DNA from: Zopfochytrium polystomum
Taxonomy: Eukaryota > Chytridiomycota > Chytridiomycetes > Chytridiales > Chytridiaceae
Assembly (NCBI GenBank): GCA_025765615.1
Contig: JAIVFJ010000005.1
Span: forward strand, 62,001 to 126,000
Direction of reading: 5' to 3'
DNA: 64,000 nucleotides
The notes below the pieces were generated by a model. That model had not been told where the DNA came from and did no database searches. It saw only the letters and a program-made list of their open reading frames with translations. Below are positions 10,276-23,700 of the stretch, in pieces. The first letter of the stretch is position 1; every line of letters begins with the position of its first letter. The translations under genes and the position numbers were made by a program.

Positions 10276-11756
10276 CCTCCCTCAACGACCCCCAAGGGCT
10301 GAGTAGGCCACATCCCCCTCTGGACTGCCGTGCATGGGGCAGGCCAGCCCTCCGGTGCGGTCCGGAAGATGGGGTCGTGGAGGGCGGGCGCATCCCCCCT
10401 AAAGTCCAAACATCAAAAACGTCGAAAATGGAAAATTAGCAGAAGAGGGCGGAAAGGAACAAAAAAATGTTTAAAGGCAAATAACCAGCTGTAACACAGC
10501 CTCTTGTTTTGAGGTTTTTTGTCTTCCTTTTTTCAAATCCGGGGGGGAAGGTGTGTTGCGGCTGACGGAAAAAAGTCTGCGCACGGAAAGTCGATCATGA
10601 AGAGGTTGAATTCGGCCTTGTAACGCACCAAAAAGATTTGATGCCAGAGGGGGGGGGGGGGGGCATTGACGCGGTGACAGTCCCAACGTCCAAAAAGACA
10701 CCTGGCCGAATTCCCTCGAGCCGTGTGCGCGCCGTGTCGATTGCTCTTGCGCAGACGTGCACAGCAGGGGCCAAATTTAAGGTAGGTGGTAGGTAACTCT
10801 TCTTGTTTTCTCGCAAAAAGAAGAAAAGAAAAGAAAGGAGCCGCTTGTTCGCCTTCAGGCCATGCTCTCTATGTTGATTGTTTCCGAATTATCCCACAAG
10901 CCCAGCGGCAAAAGTTCTCCCAGATCCCCTTACAGCCGACAAGGTAGCCGTTCCCAGTCCACGCCATTCCTTCCCGCCTCCAGGCGCGCCATCATCGCGC
11001 CGTGCTTTCGTTCGGCACTTCTTTTTCTTTTCTCTCTAAGCAGTGTAACCAGGAGGGACGTTCCCAAGCGCTAGTCTATTCTCTTTCCAGGGCTGAAGGA
11101 AATCCCAATGACAAACTGGTGGAACGACTGCAAGTCGGAACTTTTATTCCAGGTGTATTTGCTTGTTTTTTTTTTTTCGCTTCAGCCCGCATTTCCATGC
11201 CAACAAAGTGTTACAGAAGTTTGGAACGCCTGGAACTGCCAAAAGTGAAACAGACGATTGTTCGCAGGCTTCGGCCAAAACACTTGTGGCACAGCAGGTT
11301 CCTCCAAAATCCACCTGTCCCATAAAAAACAAAACCAGTCAAAAACGAGAGAATTCCGGTGGCGCACCGGAAAGCGATGATGTTTTGCTTGCATTCAATG
11401 ACAATAGTGCGCGAAGGCGTCCATACTCCGGTTTGTTTTTTTTTTTCTCTTTCCCACCCCCCAAAAAGATTAATTGTTCACACTTTTTTTTATTGCCAAA
11501 GAAGCAAAAGGAGAGAAGGAAAAAAAAAGAACAAACGGGGGAAAAAAGGCTAAAGAGACAGGTAAAATAACGCTTTGTGCATGAAAAATAAGCAGAAGAT
11601 GAAAGATAACGACAACTTTCAGCGAAAAAGAGATAAAACATGATCGGATGGAAAGCGGTGTTTTTGCGGGGGGAACAGCGCGGAATGAAGAGTGGAGTGA
11701 TGAATGAAGAGTACAAGAAGAACAAACCGACAGACCCCAAATCGAAGCCAAGTGTT
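9695..11756. other. Intergenic between paralogues 2 and 3, repeat-rich
   Basis: About 2 kb in which I see no convincing gene. It has a (CT)n run at 9777-9830, a T-run at 10008-10020, a (TTTTA)n run near 10108-10132, a 32-base A-run at 10237-10269 and a G-run near 10650-10662. Frames here are short and lack family resemblance. Confidence 0.6.
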
Positions 11757-13378
11757 TTACTCCTCGTCGGCGTACAGGTCCTCCTCGTCGAACGCCTCCT
11801 GCGCATCCTCAAACTCCTCCTCGTCGACGGCGGCGTCCTCCTCAGCGAAGTCCGCGTCCTCGAACGCCTCCTCGTCCGCGAAGTCCTCCTCGTCGACGGC
11901 CTCCTCGTCGTCAAACTCCTCCTCGTCGACGGCCTCCTCGTCGTCCGCAAAGTCTTCGTCGTCGAGCGCCTCCTCGTCCGCAAAGTCCTCGTCGTCAAAG
12001 GCCTCCTCGTCAAAGGCGTCCTCGTCGTCAAACTCCTCGTCGTCGAACGCGGCGACGGCCTCGTCGCTCTCGTACTCGTCCTCGGCGTACTCGTCCTCGA
12101 CGAACTTCTTCTTGCTCGGTGCAGCGGCGGCCGCCGGCTTGGCAGCGGTCTTGGAGGCGGCGGTGGCCGGCTTAGCGGGGGCGGTTTCCTTCTTGGGGGT
12201 CACGGCGGATTCCTTCCTGGCTGCGGGCTCCTTCAGCGACTTAGCGGCGGTCAGCTTGGACTCGCCGACGGGCTTCTTCTCGGCGGCGGTCCCCTTTGCG
12301 GTCTTGTCGAGTGCTTCGGCCTTGGCCTTGGGCTTGGCGGCGGCGTCCGTGGCGGTGTGCTTCTCGGCGGCGGGTTCCTTCAGAGACTTCGCCTTGGTGA
12401 GAGCGACGGCCTTTGGCTTGACCTCAGCGGGCAGAGACTTCGCCTTGGTGAGAGCGCCGGCCTTCGGCTTGACCTCAGCGGTTTCCTTCAGAGATTTTGC
12501 CTTGGGCTTCTTCGACTCGGCGACGGCGGAGGCGGTTCCGGCCTTTGCCTTGGGCTTCTTCTCGGTGGCAGCACCGGCTACCTTCGCCTTCTTGGCCTCG
12601 GTGGCGTCCTTGTGCGACTTGATCGTCGTGGCCTGCTTGTCCTTGTGCGCGTCGGCCTTCTCAGCCTTGGTCGGCTTGGGCTTCGCGTCCTCGGCCTTCA
12701 GGTCCTTGAGCTTCTTCGCCTTTGACTTCACGCCAACAGCGGCCTTCTCCTTGCCGTCATTCGCCGACTTCCCCGGCTTCCCCTTGCCCTCCTTCAACGC
12801 CGCTGCCGTCTCGCCGGTCTTCCCCTTGCCCTCCTTCAACGCGGCCTTACCCTTCACGGCGGTCTCCTTCTCGACGTTGGTGTCGTGCTTCAGCTTCGCC
12901 TCGCCGGTCTTGAGGACGTTGCTCTCGTGGTCCAGCTTCTTGGACTTGACCGCCAGCGCGGCCTCGGACTTTTGTCGGCCTTTTCGCGGGTGTCGAGCGC
13001 CTTCTCCTTGCCGCTGGCCGCCTTCTCCCGCTTGGTCTCGGCGGCCTCTTTCTTTGTCTCGGCTGCCTGCTGCTGCTTCAGTGAGGCCTCCTCCTTGGCG
13101 TACTTTGCCTCTTCCGCGGCGAGCTGGCTTTCTCGCGCTTTGGCGTCGTAGTCCTCTGTTGTGGTGGAATCGGGGGAGGGGGGTCAGGTTGAGAAAAGGG
13201 GCGACCAAGGATCGATCTCGGCGTCGGAAGGGGGTACGGAAAGGATGCGAGAAGATCTGTGCAACTCACCATCAGAACGGCGGTAGAGAGCGGATTCGAG
13301 GACGGGGGGCCGCGGGACGGCAGCGGATGCGAGCGAGGCGGCGCTGGCGGCGAGGAAGAGGGCGAGAGTCAATCGCAT
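11757..13378 (-). CDS. Secreted Lys/Ala-rich protein with acidic tail, paralogue 3 (one frameshift)
   Basis: Exons 13378-13270 and 13155-11757, joined in phase 1 (donor GTGAGT). Signal peptide MRLTLALFLAASAASLASAA is followed by ALYRRSDE, again dibasic. The middle has KEEASLKQQQ-type helical sequence, two ALKEGKGKxGxxA units, and repeated KPKAxALTKAKSL units. The C-terminus, KKKFVEDEYAEDEY then FDDEEFDDE-type repeats ending EDLYADEE, is collinear with that of paralogue 2, but here it is in the same exon as the middle. The exons total 1,508 nt, one short of a multiple of three: the frame changes at a short homopolymer at 12970-12973 (TTTT on plus), after EKALDTREKADK. One added base would give 502 residues. 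An assembly homopolymer error is the simplest reading; a real inactivating indel cannot be excluded. Confidence 0.75.
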
Positions 13379-13522
13379 TGTTGGAGAGTCGGTTGGTGGG
13401 TGGTGGGGTGATGGGTAGCGGTTAAGTGAGAGAGAGTTTGTGTGTTGGAAGAGGGGTTTGTGTGTAGGGGTTGCTGTTGTTGTTGTTCCTGTGCTGGAGC
13501 TGTCTGGAGGGGGCAGCGGGCC

Positions 13523-13530
13523 CTTTTAAG
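13523..13530 (-). promoter_or_regulatory. TATA-like site of paralogue 3
   Basis: The minus strand reads CTTAAAAG about 150 nt before the ATG at 13378, in the same relative place as in paralogues 1 and 2. It is a weaker match. Confidence 0.35.
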
Positions 13531-13834
13531 GAGGGGAATGATAGTGAGAGGGCTTAGCCGAAAGTTGGGGACGCCGACGCCGTTGTCCACACGCAGACAG
13601 GCAGCAGACACAGGTTACGCCATATAGGACCCGCCACAGAACGGAGGCGAGAGACACGGCGAGCAGGGTATTGGGAAGGAGACAGACGGTCTAGGTAAGC
13701 CCAGACAAAAAGAGACACAAACCTTTGGAATTGGCTCCAAACAAGAAGAGACAAACAAGGGGAACAAAATGTGCAAAAACGGGCAAACGACGGAACGAAC
13801 CACTGTGAAAACAAACAAGACCTTTGTCTCTCTG

Positions 13835-13881
<47 letters not shown>

Positions 13882-15344
13882 GTTCTCTCTCTGCCTCTCT
13901 GTCCCTCTCTCTCTCACTCTTTCCAGAACAAAATGAAAGGAACCATTTCGTCGAAATGTCTCAGGATTGCTCTTTGCGGCGTTTTGGGCGGGTACTCAGC
14001 CGTCCCAAATTCGGGCGCAAACGTCAACGCAAGGGGACCGTCGACGGAAAAAACATGTTTGTGGGCCGGGAGGCCATGGTGTGGCGGATTGCGGAACCAT
14101 ACCGCGAACCGGAGCCAAACCACCAAGCTCCTTCCCTCTCACGGTGCGCTGCGCCCAAATCCTTGCTCCACGAATCCCTCGACCAACCAACCTTGAAAAA
14201 AAAAAAAAAAAAACCACGCGCGCTGCATATTGCGTTGCGCGGGCTGAGCAGCGCTGGCAAGCAGAACAAATGAGGTGAAGGCGAGCCCGATATCGCCATG
14301 GACAAGCCACGCACGCAATGCGAAAGAACAAAATATTTGTTTACAAAAAATTATGTGAACGATCGCCCCTCAACAGTGGGAGAAAGAAGGCTGCCTGTCG
14401 TACCCCTTTAGCCCCTCCTGCCCGCCTCAGCCGCCGTTCGGCCTGTCTTCAATGTTTCTTCGGTAGAACAGAGCTTGTTTGTTCTGGTTCCCCCCCCCCC
14501 CCAAAAAAAAGAAAGACACTTGGAAGAAGGATGAGGGCGGGGGCATGAGGCAGAGTTGTCGTGGTTATTTCAAGTAAGAATCGAAAGGAAGAACGCAGTT
14601 TCGTCAGGTATTTGGGGGGTGGTTGTCCTGTATCAACACGACCTAGAGTTGCCATGCGCAAACGTGTATTTAATTACCAGTACTTTCTTCCTCACCGGGT
14701 CAACGTTCCAACCTCGAGATTTTTTTTCTCATTGAGGTTTCCTACAAAGCTTCACATCTGATCCATCGGGGGAAACTCTCACGGCTTAAAGTACCGAAAA
14801 ACTTTTCAGCCTGTCGCTCGTGTTGATAATTGAAAGTAGCGAGCTCGTTCAATCAAGGAGAATCTTGACAGATCCGGGCTGCACGCCAGGCATCCGGCAG
14901 CGCAATTCAAGGAACAAATAACAGCTGAAAAATGATTCAATTTTTTTTTTATGAGGAATCGCGTTCACGGCTGAGAATGGAAACGAACGCACTGAGACAG
15001 CACAGGTGCGGGTCCGAACTGCAGAGAGACGTCGGGGGCCCAATTTTTAGATTTTGTGAAAACCAAGCGTGTGCCAGTGTCGAACCCGCATTCGACGCTG
15101 GAACCTCAAACCCGTCCGACCAACACACATTTGCAAAAACGCTTATACCTCCCTCCCTCCCTTCCCCTTCGGCCTCACAAATGCAGCGTAGAAACTGATT
15201 CCCTCCTCCCTCGCTGCCGTTTGAGATCGGCAAACGGAGCTGAAACAAAACGAAGAAAAGCAAGAAGTAAATGAACCAAACAATCATATCAAAAAAGCAA
15301 AAAAAGAATTAAAAAAAGAAAGAAAGAAAATCAGAGCGTATAAT
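13531..15344. other. Intergenic upstream of paralogue 3 and thioredoxin reductase
   Basis: Divergent spacer with no gene seen. It contains a (CT)n run at 13827-13915 and an A-run near 14196-14213. Both flanking genes start away from it, so it should hold both promoters. Confidence 0.6.
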
Positions 15345-17259
<1,915 letters not shown>

Positions 17260-17863
17260 CATGCAGACAAGCAGCGCGAGCGTCGTCTTTCATTTTTTTT
17301 TGGTCCGATTGGGGAAAAAAAAAGGGGGGTGTTTGTTTGTTTGGTGCTATTTGTGACAAGGAAGACGAGAAAGAAGAGAGAAAGTGTGTGTGGTGTGTGC
17401 GAGACGGCTTCATATTTTTGGGACCAAGACTGCGCCACGGTCGCTGCATCCAAAAAACGAAAGAAAAAAAAAGTTGAAAACGGAAAAAGACCGAAAAGGA
17501 AATTCCCTCTTTCTGTCTGTCTCTGTCTCTCTTTCTCGCCCACGCTCTCCGTTCCGATCTTGTCTCTTTTCTGTTCTTTTTCATGTTTGGAAGAGATGCA
17601 GTGGCTGATGAGCGACCGAGACAGAGAGAGGGCTTTGTGACGGACAGAACGCGGGGGGAGATTGCGCGAGAAAAAAAGAGAGAAGGAGAAAGAGCGACGG
17701 AGCGAGTGATGATGCTTGGAGCGGCCAATGTCCTTCCTTGGAAGGAAAAAGAAGAGACAGAAAATGGATTGAAAAAAAAAAAAAACCATGAAACCGACTT
17801 TTGGAAAGGAAGACAGACCCGAGAGGCTTTTCATATAGACAGAGTGAGGAAGAAGGACAAAGC

Positions 17864-17905
<42 letters not shown>

Positions 17906-18288
17906 GACAGAGAGACAGAGAGAGAGAAAAAGGGTAAAAAAAAAAAAAAAGAAGGGAAAAGTCATCACTCATCATCCGAGGAGGGAGGGAGGAGCCCGTT
18001 GTGCGCGAGAATCGTTCGTTCGCTCGCTGTCGTTCGTTGTCGTCGTCGTCGCCTTCGGTCTTCGTTACCTCACCTTCATCATCGTCGTCTTCGCCGACCG
18101 TCGTGGAGGACCCTTCCCTCCCAAGCCCTCGTTAGAGCGAGCCGAACCCCGAAGAAAAGAGAGTAGAAAAGCGGCTGGGGACGAAAGCAAGAAGACGTGC
18201 TGCTCGCTTAGACATCCGAGCAACACAACCTAAAACAAGCACCAACTACACAATCCCGCAACCCCCCCTCACCGCCCTGTACAAAATA
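17260..18288. other. Intergenic, 5' flank of mucin-like gene
   Basis: No gene seen. A (GA)n run at 17864-17935 and A-runs near 17774-17786 and 17938-17951 dominate. A T/C-rich stretch near 18010-18110 precedes the mucin-like gene. Confidence 0.6.
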
Positions 18289-19948
18289 ATGTTTGGTGCT
18301 AGACGGAGCAAGGCCGGCAGCCGAGTCGGCAGCGGCGCCAGCATCGCTGGCAGCCTCCACTACATCTCGCTCGACGACGAGCCGGCGAACACCGCCGTCG
18401 ACCCTTTCTCCGTTCCCCTCTCCGCCCCACCACCGCCGGCAAGGGCCTCGTCCCCGGACGTTGACGACGAGGACCCGGAGCTGCAACCCCGCGACGACTC
18501 GTTCATGCCGGCCGAAAAGGACGCCTTCTCCTCCGCCGTGCTGGACGGCTCCCACGCGGACCCGACGCGCAGCGGCGGCGCCGGCCGCAGCCGGTCCGCG
18601 CGCTTCTCGTGGCTGGTGCTGGCCGTCGGCGGCGCCGTGCTGCTGGCGACCGTCGTCGCCGTCGCCGTCGTCTTCACGCGCCCAAGAGGCCCCGCGTCGA
18701 CGTTTGAGCTGGCCCCGTCCGAGGCCGCCGCTATCAGGATGATTCTGGGCGACGCCGGCGGCGCCCCCGGGGATTCCGGCGTTATCGTCGCACCGACTTC
18801 GACGGGCTCGAACTCAACGTCCTCGACGACGACAACCTCGACGTCGACGTCGACGTCCACTTCGACTTCGTCGTCCACTTCAACTTCGTCGTCCACTTCA
18901 ACTTCGTCGTCCACTTCGTCGACGTCCACTTCGTCGTCCACGTCAACTTCGTCGTCGTCGTCGACGTCATCTACTCCGTCCACCGAGCCGCCTTCGTCGC
19001 CTCCCCCATCAACGTCGCAGACGCAACCGCCTCCGACGACGTCTTCGCCGGCTTCAAGCGACACGAACACTGGTCCGACAAACACTGGTCCCACCGACAC
19101 TGGTCCCACGAACACTGGTCCGACAAACACTGGCCCGACGAACACTGGTCCGACCAACACCGGCCCGAGCGACACTGGTTCGACCAACACCGGGCCGACC
19201 AATACTGGACCGACCAACACTGGCCCAACGAACACTGGTCCGACAAACACTGGACCAACCAACACCGGTCCAACCAACACTGGCCCGACTGACACTGGAT
19301 CGACCGGGCCGACGAACACTGGCCCGACTGACACTGGCTCGACCGGGCCGACCAACACCGGCCCTGGGACTTCCACCGGTGGCTCGACTGGGCCCACCGC
19401 GACTGGCAGCCCGGTCCTCCCCGTCGACGGTTCCCACTTCGGAGCCTCCGGTCACCGACACGGCTCGCCCGACCATCGTGCCTCCCGGCAGCAGCAGCAC
19501 CGACCTGTCCACGCTCGTGCCGCCGCCGACCACGACGTTCAATAGCGATACGGTGCCGCGCACGTCGGCGGTTGCGCCATCGACGGCCGAGTCGATTGCG
19601 ACCAACTCGCCCATTGTGACGGCCGGGTCGTCCATCGGCACGGAGCCGCCGCGCGCGAGCATCACGGCGCCCCCGGTCATAACGATCGACACGAGCACGA
19701 CGACGGCGGCGCGCGCGGGTACGGGGGCCGGCGACTCGTCGGCTGGTCCCGTTGTGATTCCGTCGGGGTCAGTGCCACGCGCTACTCCGACGGTTCCAGG
19801 CACGGGCACAGACACCACGAACGACGCTGGGACCGCGCCGACCACGGCGTCGACCTCCACCACCAAATCCGACGCGGGCTCCGTGCGCAGCGGTGTCTGG
19901 CACTTTGCCGGCGCTCTCGTCGTGGTCGCCGTCAGTCTTTGGATGTAA
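18289..19948 (+). CDS. Thr/Ser-rich mucin-like membrane protein (one frameshift)
   Basis: No named family recognised. The N-terminal 100 residues are polar and end in Arg/Ser-rich sequence, followed by one strong membrane span (WLVLAVGGAVLLATVVAVAV, residues about 108-130). Next comes a Thr/Ser tract (STSTSSSTSTS), then a tandem repeat of NTGPT (15 bp per unit, about 19075-19360) that should be heavily O-glycosylated. The first frame stops at 19545, but from about 19430 the next frame continues as Ser/Thr/Pro-rich sequence for another 170 residues. It ends in a hydrophobic tail (WHFAGALVVVAVSLWM) like a GPI signal or second span. 18289-19948 is 1,660 nt, one over a multiple of three, so I read one extra base near 19400-19430. 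Likely a cell-surface adhesin or coat protein; that is inference. Confidence 0.7.
19075..19365 (+). repeat. 15-bp tandem repeat coding for TNTGP
   Basis: About twenty imperfect copies of a 15-bp unit like CCGACCAACACTGGT in the mucin-like gene. Some units read TDTGP or STGP. There are no spacers, so it is a coding minisatellite. Confidence 0.85.
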
Positions 19949-20795
19949 GATGGGGAGGTTTTGGCTTTCAGAGTAGCGTTCTGTGTTGCTCCAGATGGTT
20001 TCGATTTGAACTCCCCCTTTTTCGTTTCCAAATGGGAACGAGTTTTTTTCTCCTTGATGCTTTACATCTTCCCCCGGCTTTTCTCTTTTTTTTGTTGTTG
20101 TTGTTTTTTTCAAAGCACCGAACGAAGGTTGTTCATGTAGTCCTTAGCTGCACTTTGGTATCTGGCAAGAAATTTCAGTTTTCTGGGAAACGTTTGTCCT
20201 TGTGTGTTTTGCCTCTTTTTTTTGTTACGCTTCCTTTGCGCTTCCACTCTCTCCCTCTATCTCTCTCTCTCCCTCCCCCCAATCTTCCTACCTACCTACC
20301 TACCTTTGGGCCTCCTCAGCCAGACTGACTGTCCGCCTCCTCTTCGGTTTGATTGAAAAAAAAAAACACCGCCGATGTCTCGTGTGTGTTCGTTCCCACT
20401 CGTTTCGCCTCATCGCGGTGGCCCAGGGGTTTTCCCCCCCTCCCCCTAACCCTCTCCCCGTCCCTTTTTTGTTGTCCCGCCTGTCCCGTCGACATTTTTG
20501 CCTTTCACACCGAACCTTTCACTCTTTGTTTGTTTGTAAACGTTGCCTTCCCTATTGCGCTTTTCTCTATAAAAAAGGTGTGGGCGGCGGACGACGCCGA
20601 CGTCGACGTCAATCCCGGGCAGTGCGGGTGATATGGTTGAAAGGCATTTTCGGCTGTCGGGGATTTGTTGGCCCCCTTTTCTCTTGGACCAACAAGCCTT
20701 CCAAGCAAGCGGTCGTCAACTTCAGGGACTTGTCAAATCAATCAATCAATCAATCAAACAACAAATCAACAAAGCTTCGGTGCTGGACCACACAC
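19949..20795 (+). promoter_or_regulatory. 5' region of F-box gene, TATA box at 20568-20576
   Basis: Spacer between the mucin-like gene and the F-box gene. It is pyrimidine-rich and carries TATAAAAAA at 20568-20576, 220 nt before the chosen start. A short (CCTA)n run lies at about 20288-20308. The frame upstream of 20796 is open but low in protein-like content, so I treat it as untranslated. Confidence 0.5.
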
Positions 20796-23700
20796 ATGCT
20801 CCACACGCTACCCGCAGACGTGCTCTGCCTGATCCTGCACCCGCTGCCCGTCCGCCGCCTCTTCGCCGTCTCGCGGACATGCCGCGCCCTCCGCCAGTGC
20901 GCCGCAATCGTCGCACAGCGGCTGCTCGCGCGCATCGCAGTCTTCATGCATGCGCGGCTGCTGCGCGTCGACCCGGCCCCCGCCGGCGACCAGCCCCACC
21001 ACCACCACGACGACGGCGACGACAACAACGACAACGACCAGTACGCCCTGCCGCGACTGCCGCCCCCGCCGCCCCTGCCGACGGGCGTCGAAATGTGGAT
21101 GCTGGCGCTCGCCGTGTCCTGCGGGACCTCCGTCGTCGTCGCGTTCGACCTCGCCGCTTCGGTGGCGCCGCCGCAGTCACTGTCGCAGCCCTCCGCTGAC
21201 GCCGCCGTCGCCACCGAACACGGTGGCCGCCGCCGCCGACCCCCGCCTCCGGCGCAACCCGCCGCCGTCGCCGCGTTCCTGGCCGCCGTCGACCGCGTGC
21301 GCACCTCCGGCGCGGACAAGTTTGTACGCGAGCTGCGGCTGGCCGTCGCCGAGGCCGGCGCGCTGTTTGGCGGCGGCGGCGGCGGCGGGCGGCGGCGGGT
21401 GACCACCCGCGGCGGCGGCTCGACGTCGTCGTCGTCGTCGTCGCCGGCGGCGGCGGCCGCGGCCGCGGCAGCGGACGACGCGGTCGCGGCGTGGCGGGAG
21501 ACGTTTGAAGCGTACGTGATGGTCGCGGCGGGGTGGGGGTGCGGGTGCGACGGGGCCGGGGACGACGGTGAGGATGGTGGTGGTGACGGCGGCGGCGGCG
21601 GCGGGGGTGGTGGCCGCGATGACTATGACGAGGACGATGGGTTTGGAAGCGACGACGATGAAGATGATGATGATAGTGACGACGATGACGACGACGATGA
21701 GGGCGGCGGGGGCCGCGGCGGCAGGTGGAACGTTGCGCGGCGACTGCAGAGGCGGGCCGCGCGGAGAAGGTGCGAGATGACCACGGGGGCCGCCCGGCGG
21801 CGGCGGCCGCACGCGGCGCTGCGGGCGCGGTGGGAGGCGCTGACGGCGCGGCTGCGCGGGTCCGGGGTCGTCGCCGCGGCGGTGCGGGCGGTGCGCGAGG
21901 TAGTGCCGACGGTGTGGGTGGAGGAGCAGGACGGCGTTGAGAGGTGGAAGTTTGAGGGCGCGTACGGCGGTGGCGGCGAGGCGGAGCACAGGGGAGCGGG
22001 GCACCGCGAGGCCGGCACGGTGTGCTGGGAGACGCTGACGCGGCTGGAGCCGCGCATGGACGACGCGACGGCGGCGGTCGCGTGGAACCTGTGTGTGCGC
22101 TTGCTCCTGACGACGCGCGCGCGCCGCGCGTTCCGCGACGTCGCCGGGCTCGACGGATTCCGCGCGCTGTGCCGCCGCCCGGGCGTCGACGTACAGACCG
22201 TCATTGGCATCGCGCTCGACCGGTTCAACCGGGGCCGCTGGGGCAAGGTCGACCTCGCGGCCTCCGCCGCCTGCGGCACGCTGTTTGACCGCCGCGTCCC
22301 GCACGTGAATTACGCCGCGTCTGCCGTGAACCCCAAGGCCTGGGCCGACGTGCTGTGCGCCTGTCTCCCGGCGATGCCGCAGGCGTTTTGGTCCAAGGAG
22401 CTGCGCTGGGCGACCGGCGACGTGCAGGGCTGGAAGGAGCACGCCGCCGCCGCGTCCACGGTGCTGCGGTGCGCCGTCGACGCCGACGCCCTGGCGCCCG
22501 ACCCCCTGGCCGAAGCCGTGCGCGCCGCCGTCGCGGCCGTCTGCAGCTGGTGGGACTCCCTCGCCGAGCTCAACGCGCTGCGCAGGCTGCGCAGACTGCG
22601 CCGGCCCGCGCGGATCCTCGTCGCCGCCGCAAACCACCTCAAGCGACTCCGCGGCAGCCTGGACGCGGGGCGGGCGGAGCTCTCGCTGCGCATGGAGCTG
22701 CGAAAGGCGTGGCGCGCGGTGCTGAGGCTGAAGGAGCCCATCCTCGCCTCGATGCGTCCGATCTGCGCCGTGATCAGGAAGATATCGGCGCTGCTCCCCG
22801 CGGACGAAGTGTTTGTCGACTGCGAGATGCTGCTGGCGGAAGACAAGCACCAGCGGACGCCGTGGACGCTGCGGTTGGTGCGGCTCGCCGACGACGACGA
22901 CGCCGCCGCGCAGCCGTTGCTGGCCATGAAGCTGGAGAGCTGCACGGGCGTGAGCCACCGGCTGACCGACTGGGACCTGCACTTGCAAGAGGCCGCCCTG
23001 GCGAACCCGGCCGTCGCCCCGGAGCAGGTCACGGCCATCTACGTCAAGGCCATCGTCGAGCTCGGCCGCGTGGGCTTCGGCGAGCCGCTGCTCGCCCGCC
23101 TCGCGCTCCGCCTCGCGTCCAAGTGCCTGCCGTCGGAGGCCGCAGTGCTGTTCCAGCTCCTCGCATCGCTCTTCAAATCCGCCCTCGACGCCAACTCGAG
23201 CACGCAGTCGAAGGCGGCGATCCCGGACATGGTGCTCCAGACGCTCTGCAACATTGCGTCGCGCGCGGTAGGCGGCGGCGGCGGCTGCGGCGCAGGCGTA
23301 AACTCACCGGGAACGGCGGCGGCGGCCAGTTCAACGGCGACGACGACGACGATGATGCGAACGGTGGTCGAGCTTAGCGTCGAGGCGCTGAGCGTTGGCG
23401 CGCCGGTGGAGCTGGACGAGGCGTCGTGGACGCTGATCTTCCGGCACGCGCGGCCGGCGGAGCGCGCGGCCATGTCGCGGTGGGCGTGCACGGCGGCGGT
23501 GCGGCACTCGCCGCCCGACTGGACGTGGCGCTTCCCGCTGGCGCTGTTCGAGCCCGCCGAGCTGGGCACGCTGTGGGAAAACCTGGTCGGCATCGTCCGC
23601 TGCGACTTGGAGCTCGGGCACCCGGTCTCGGCACGCATGGACGCGATCCCGCACCCTTGGGCGGCGGAATCCGTTGATGCGGCTGCTGCCGCATCCGCCG

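Noticed and set aside
15060..15130. Possible tRNA on the minus strand (GGGTTCGACACTGG looks like a T-loop)
   Set aside because: The five-base stem beside the loop does not pair and no acceptor stem can be formed.
19075..19365. CRISPR-like array of short repeats
   Set aside because: Units are 15 bp, contiguous without spacers and in frame with a coding sequence in a eukaryote; it is a coding minisatellite.
20440..20460. Telomere-like CCCTAACCC
   Set aside because: Only one and a half units in a pyrimidine-rich spacer.
20202..20795. N-terminal extension of the F-box protein
   Set aside because: The open frame crosses a TATA box and pyrimidine repeats; starting at 20796 puts the F-box at the N-terminus as expected.
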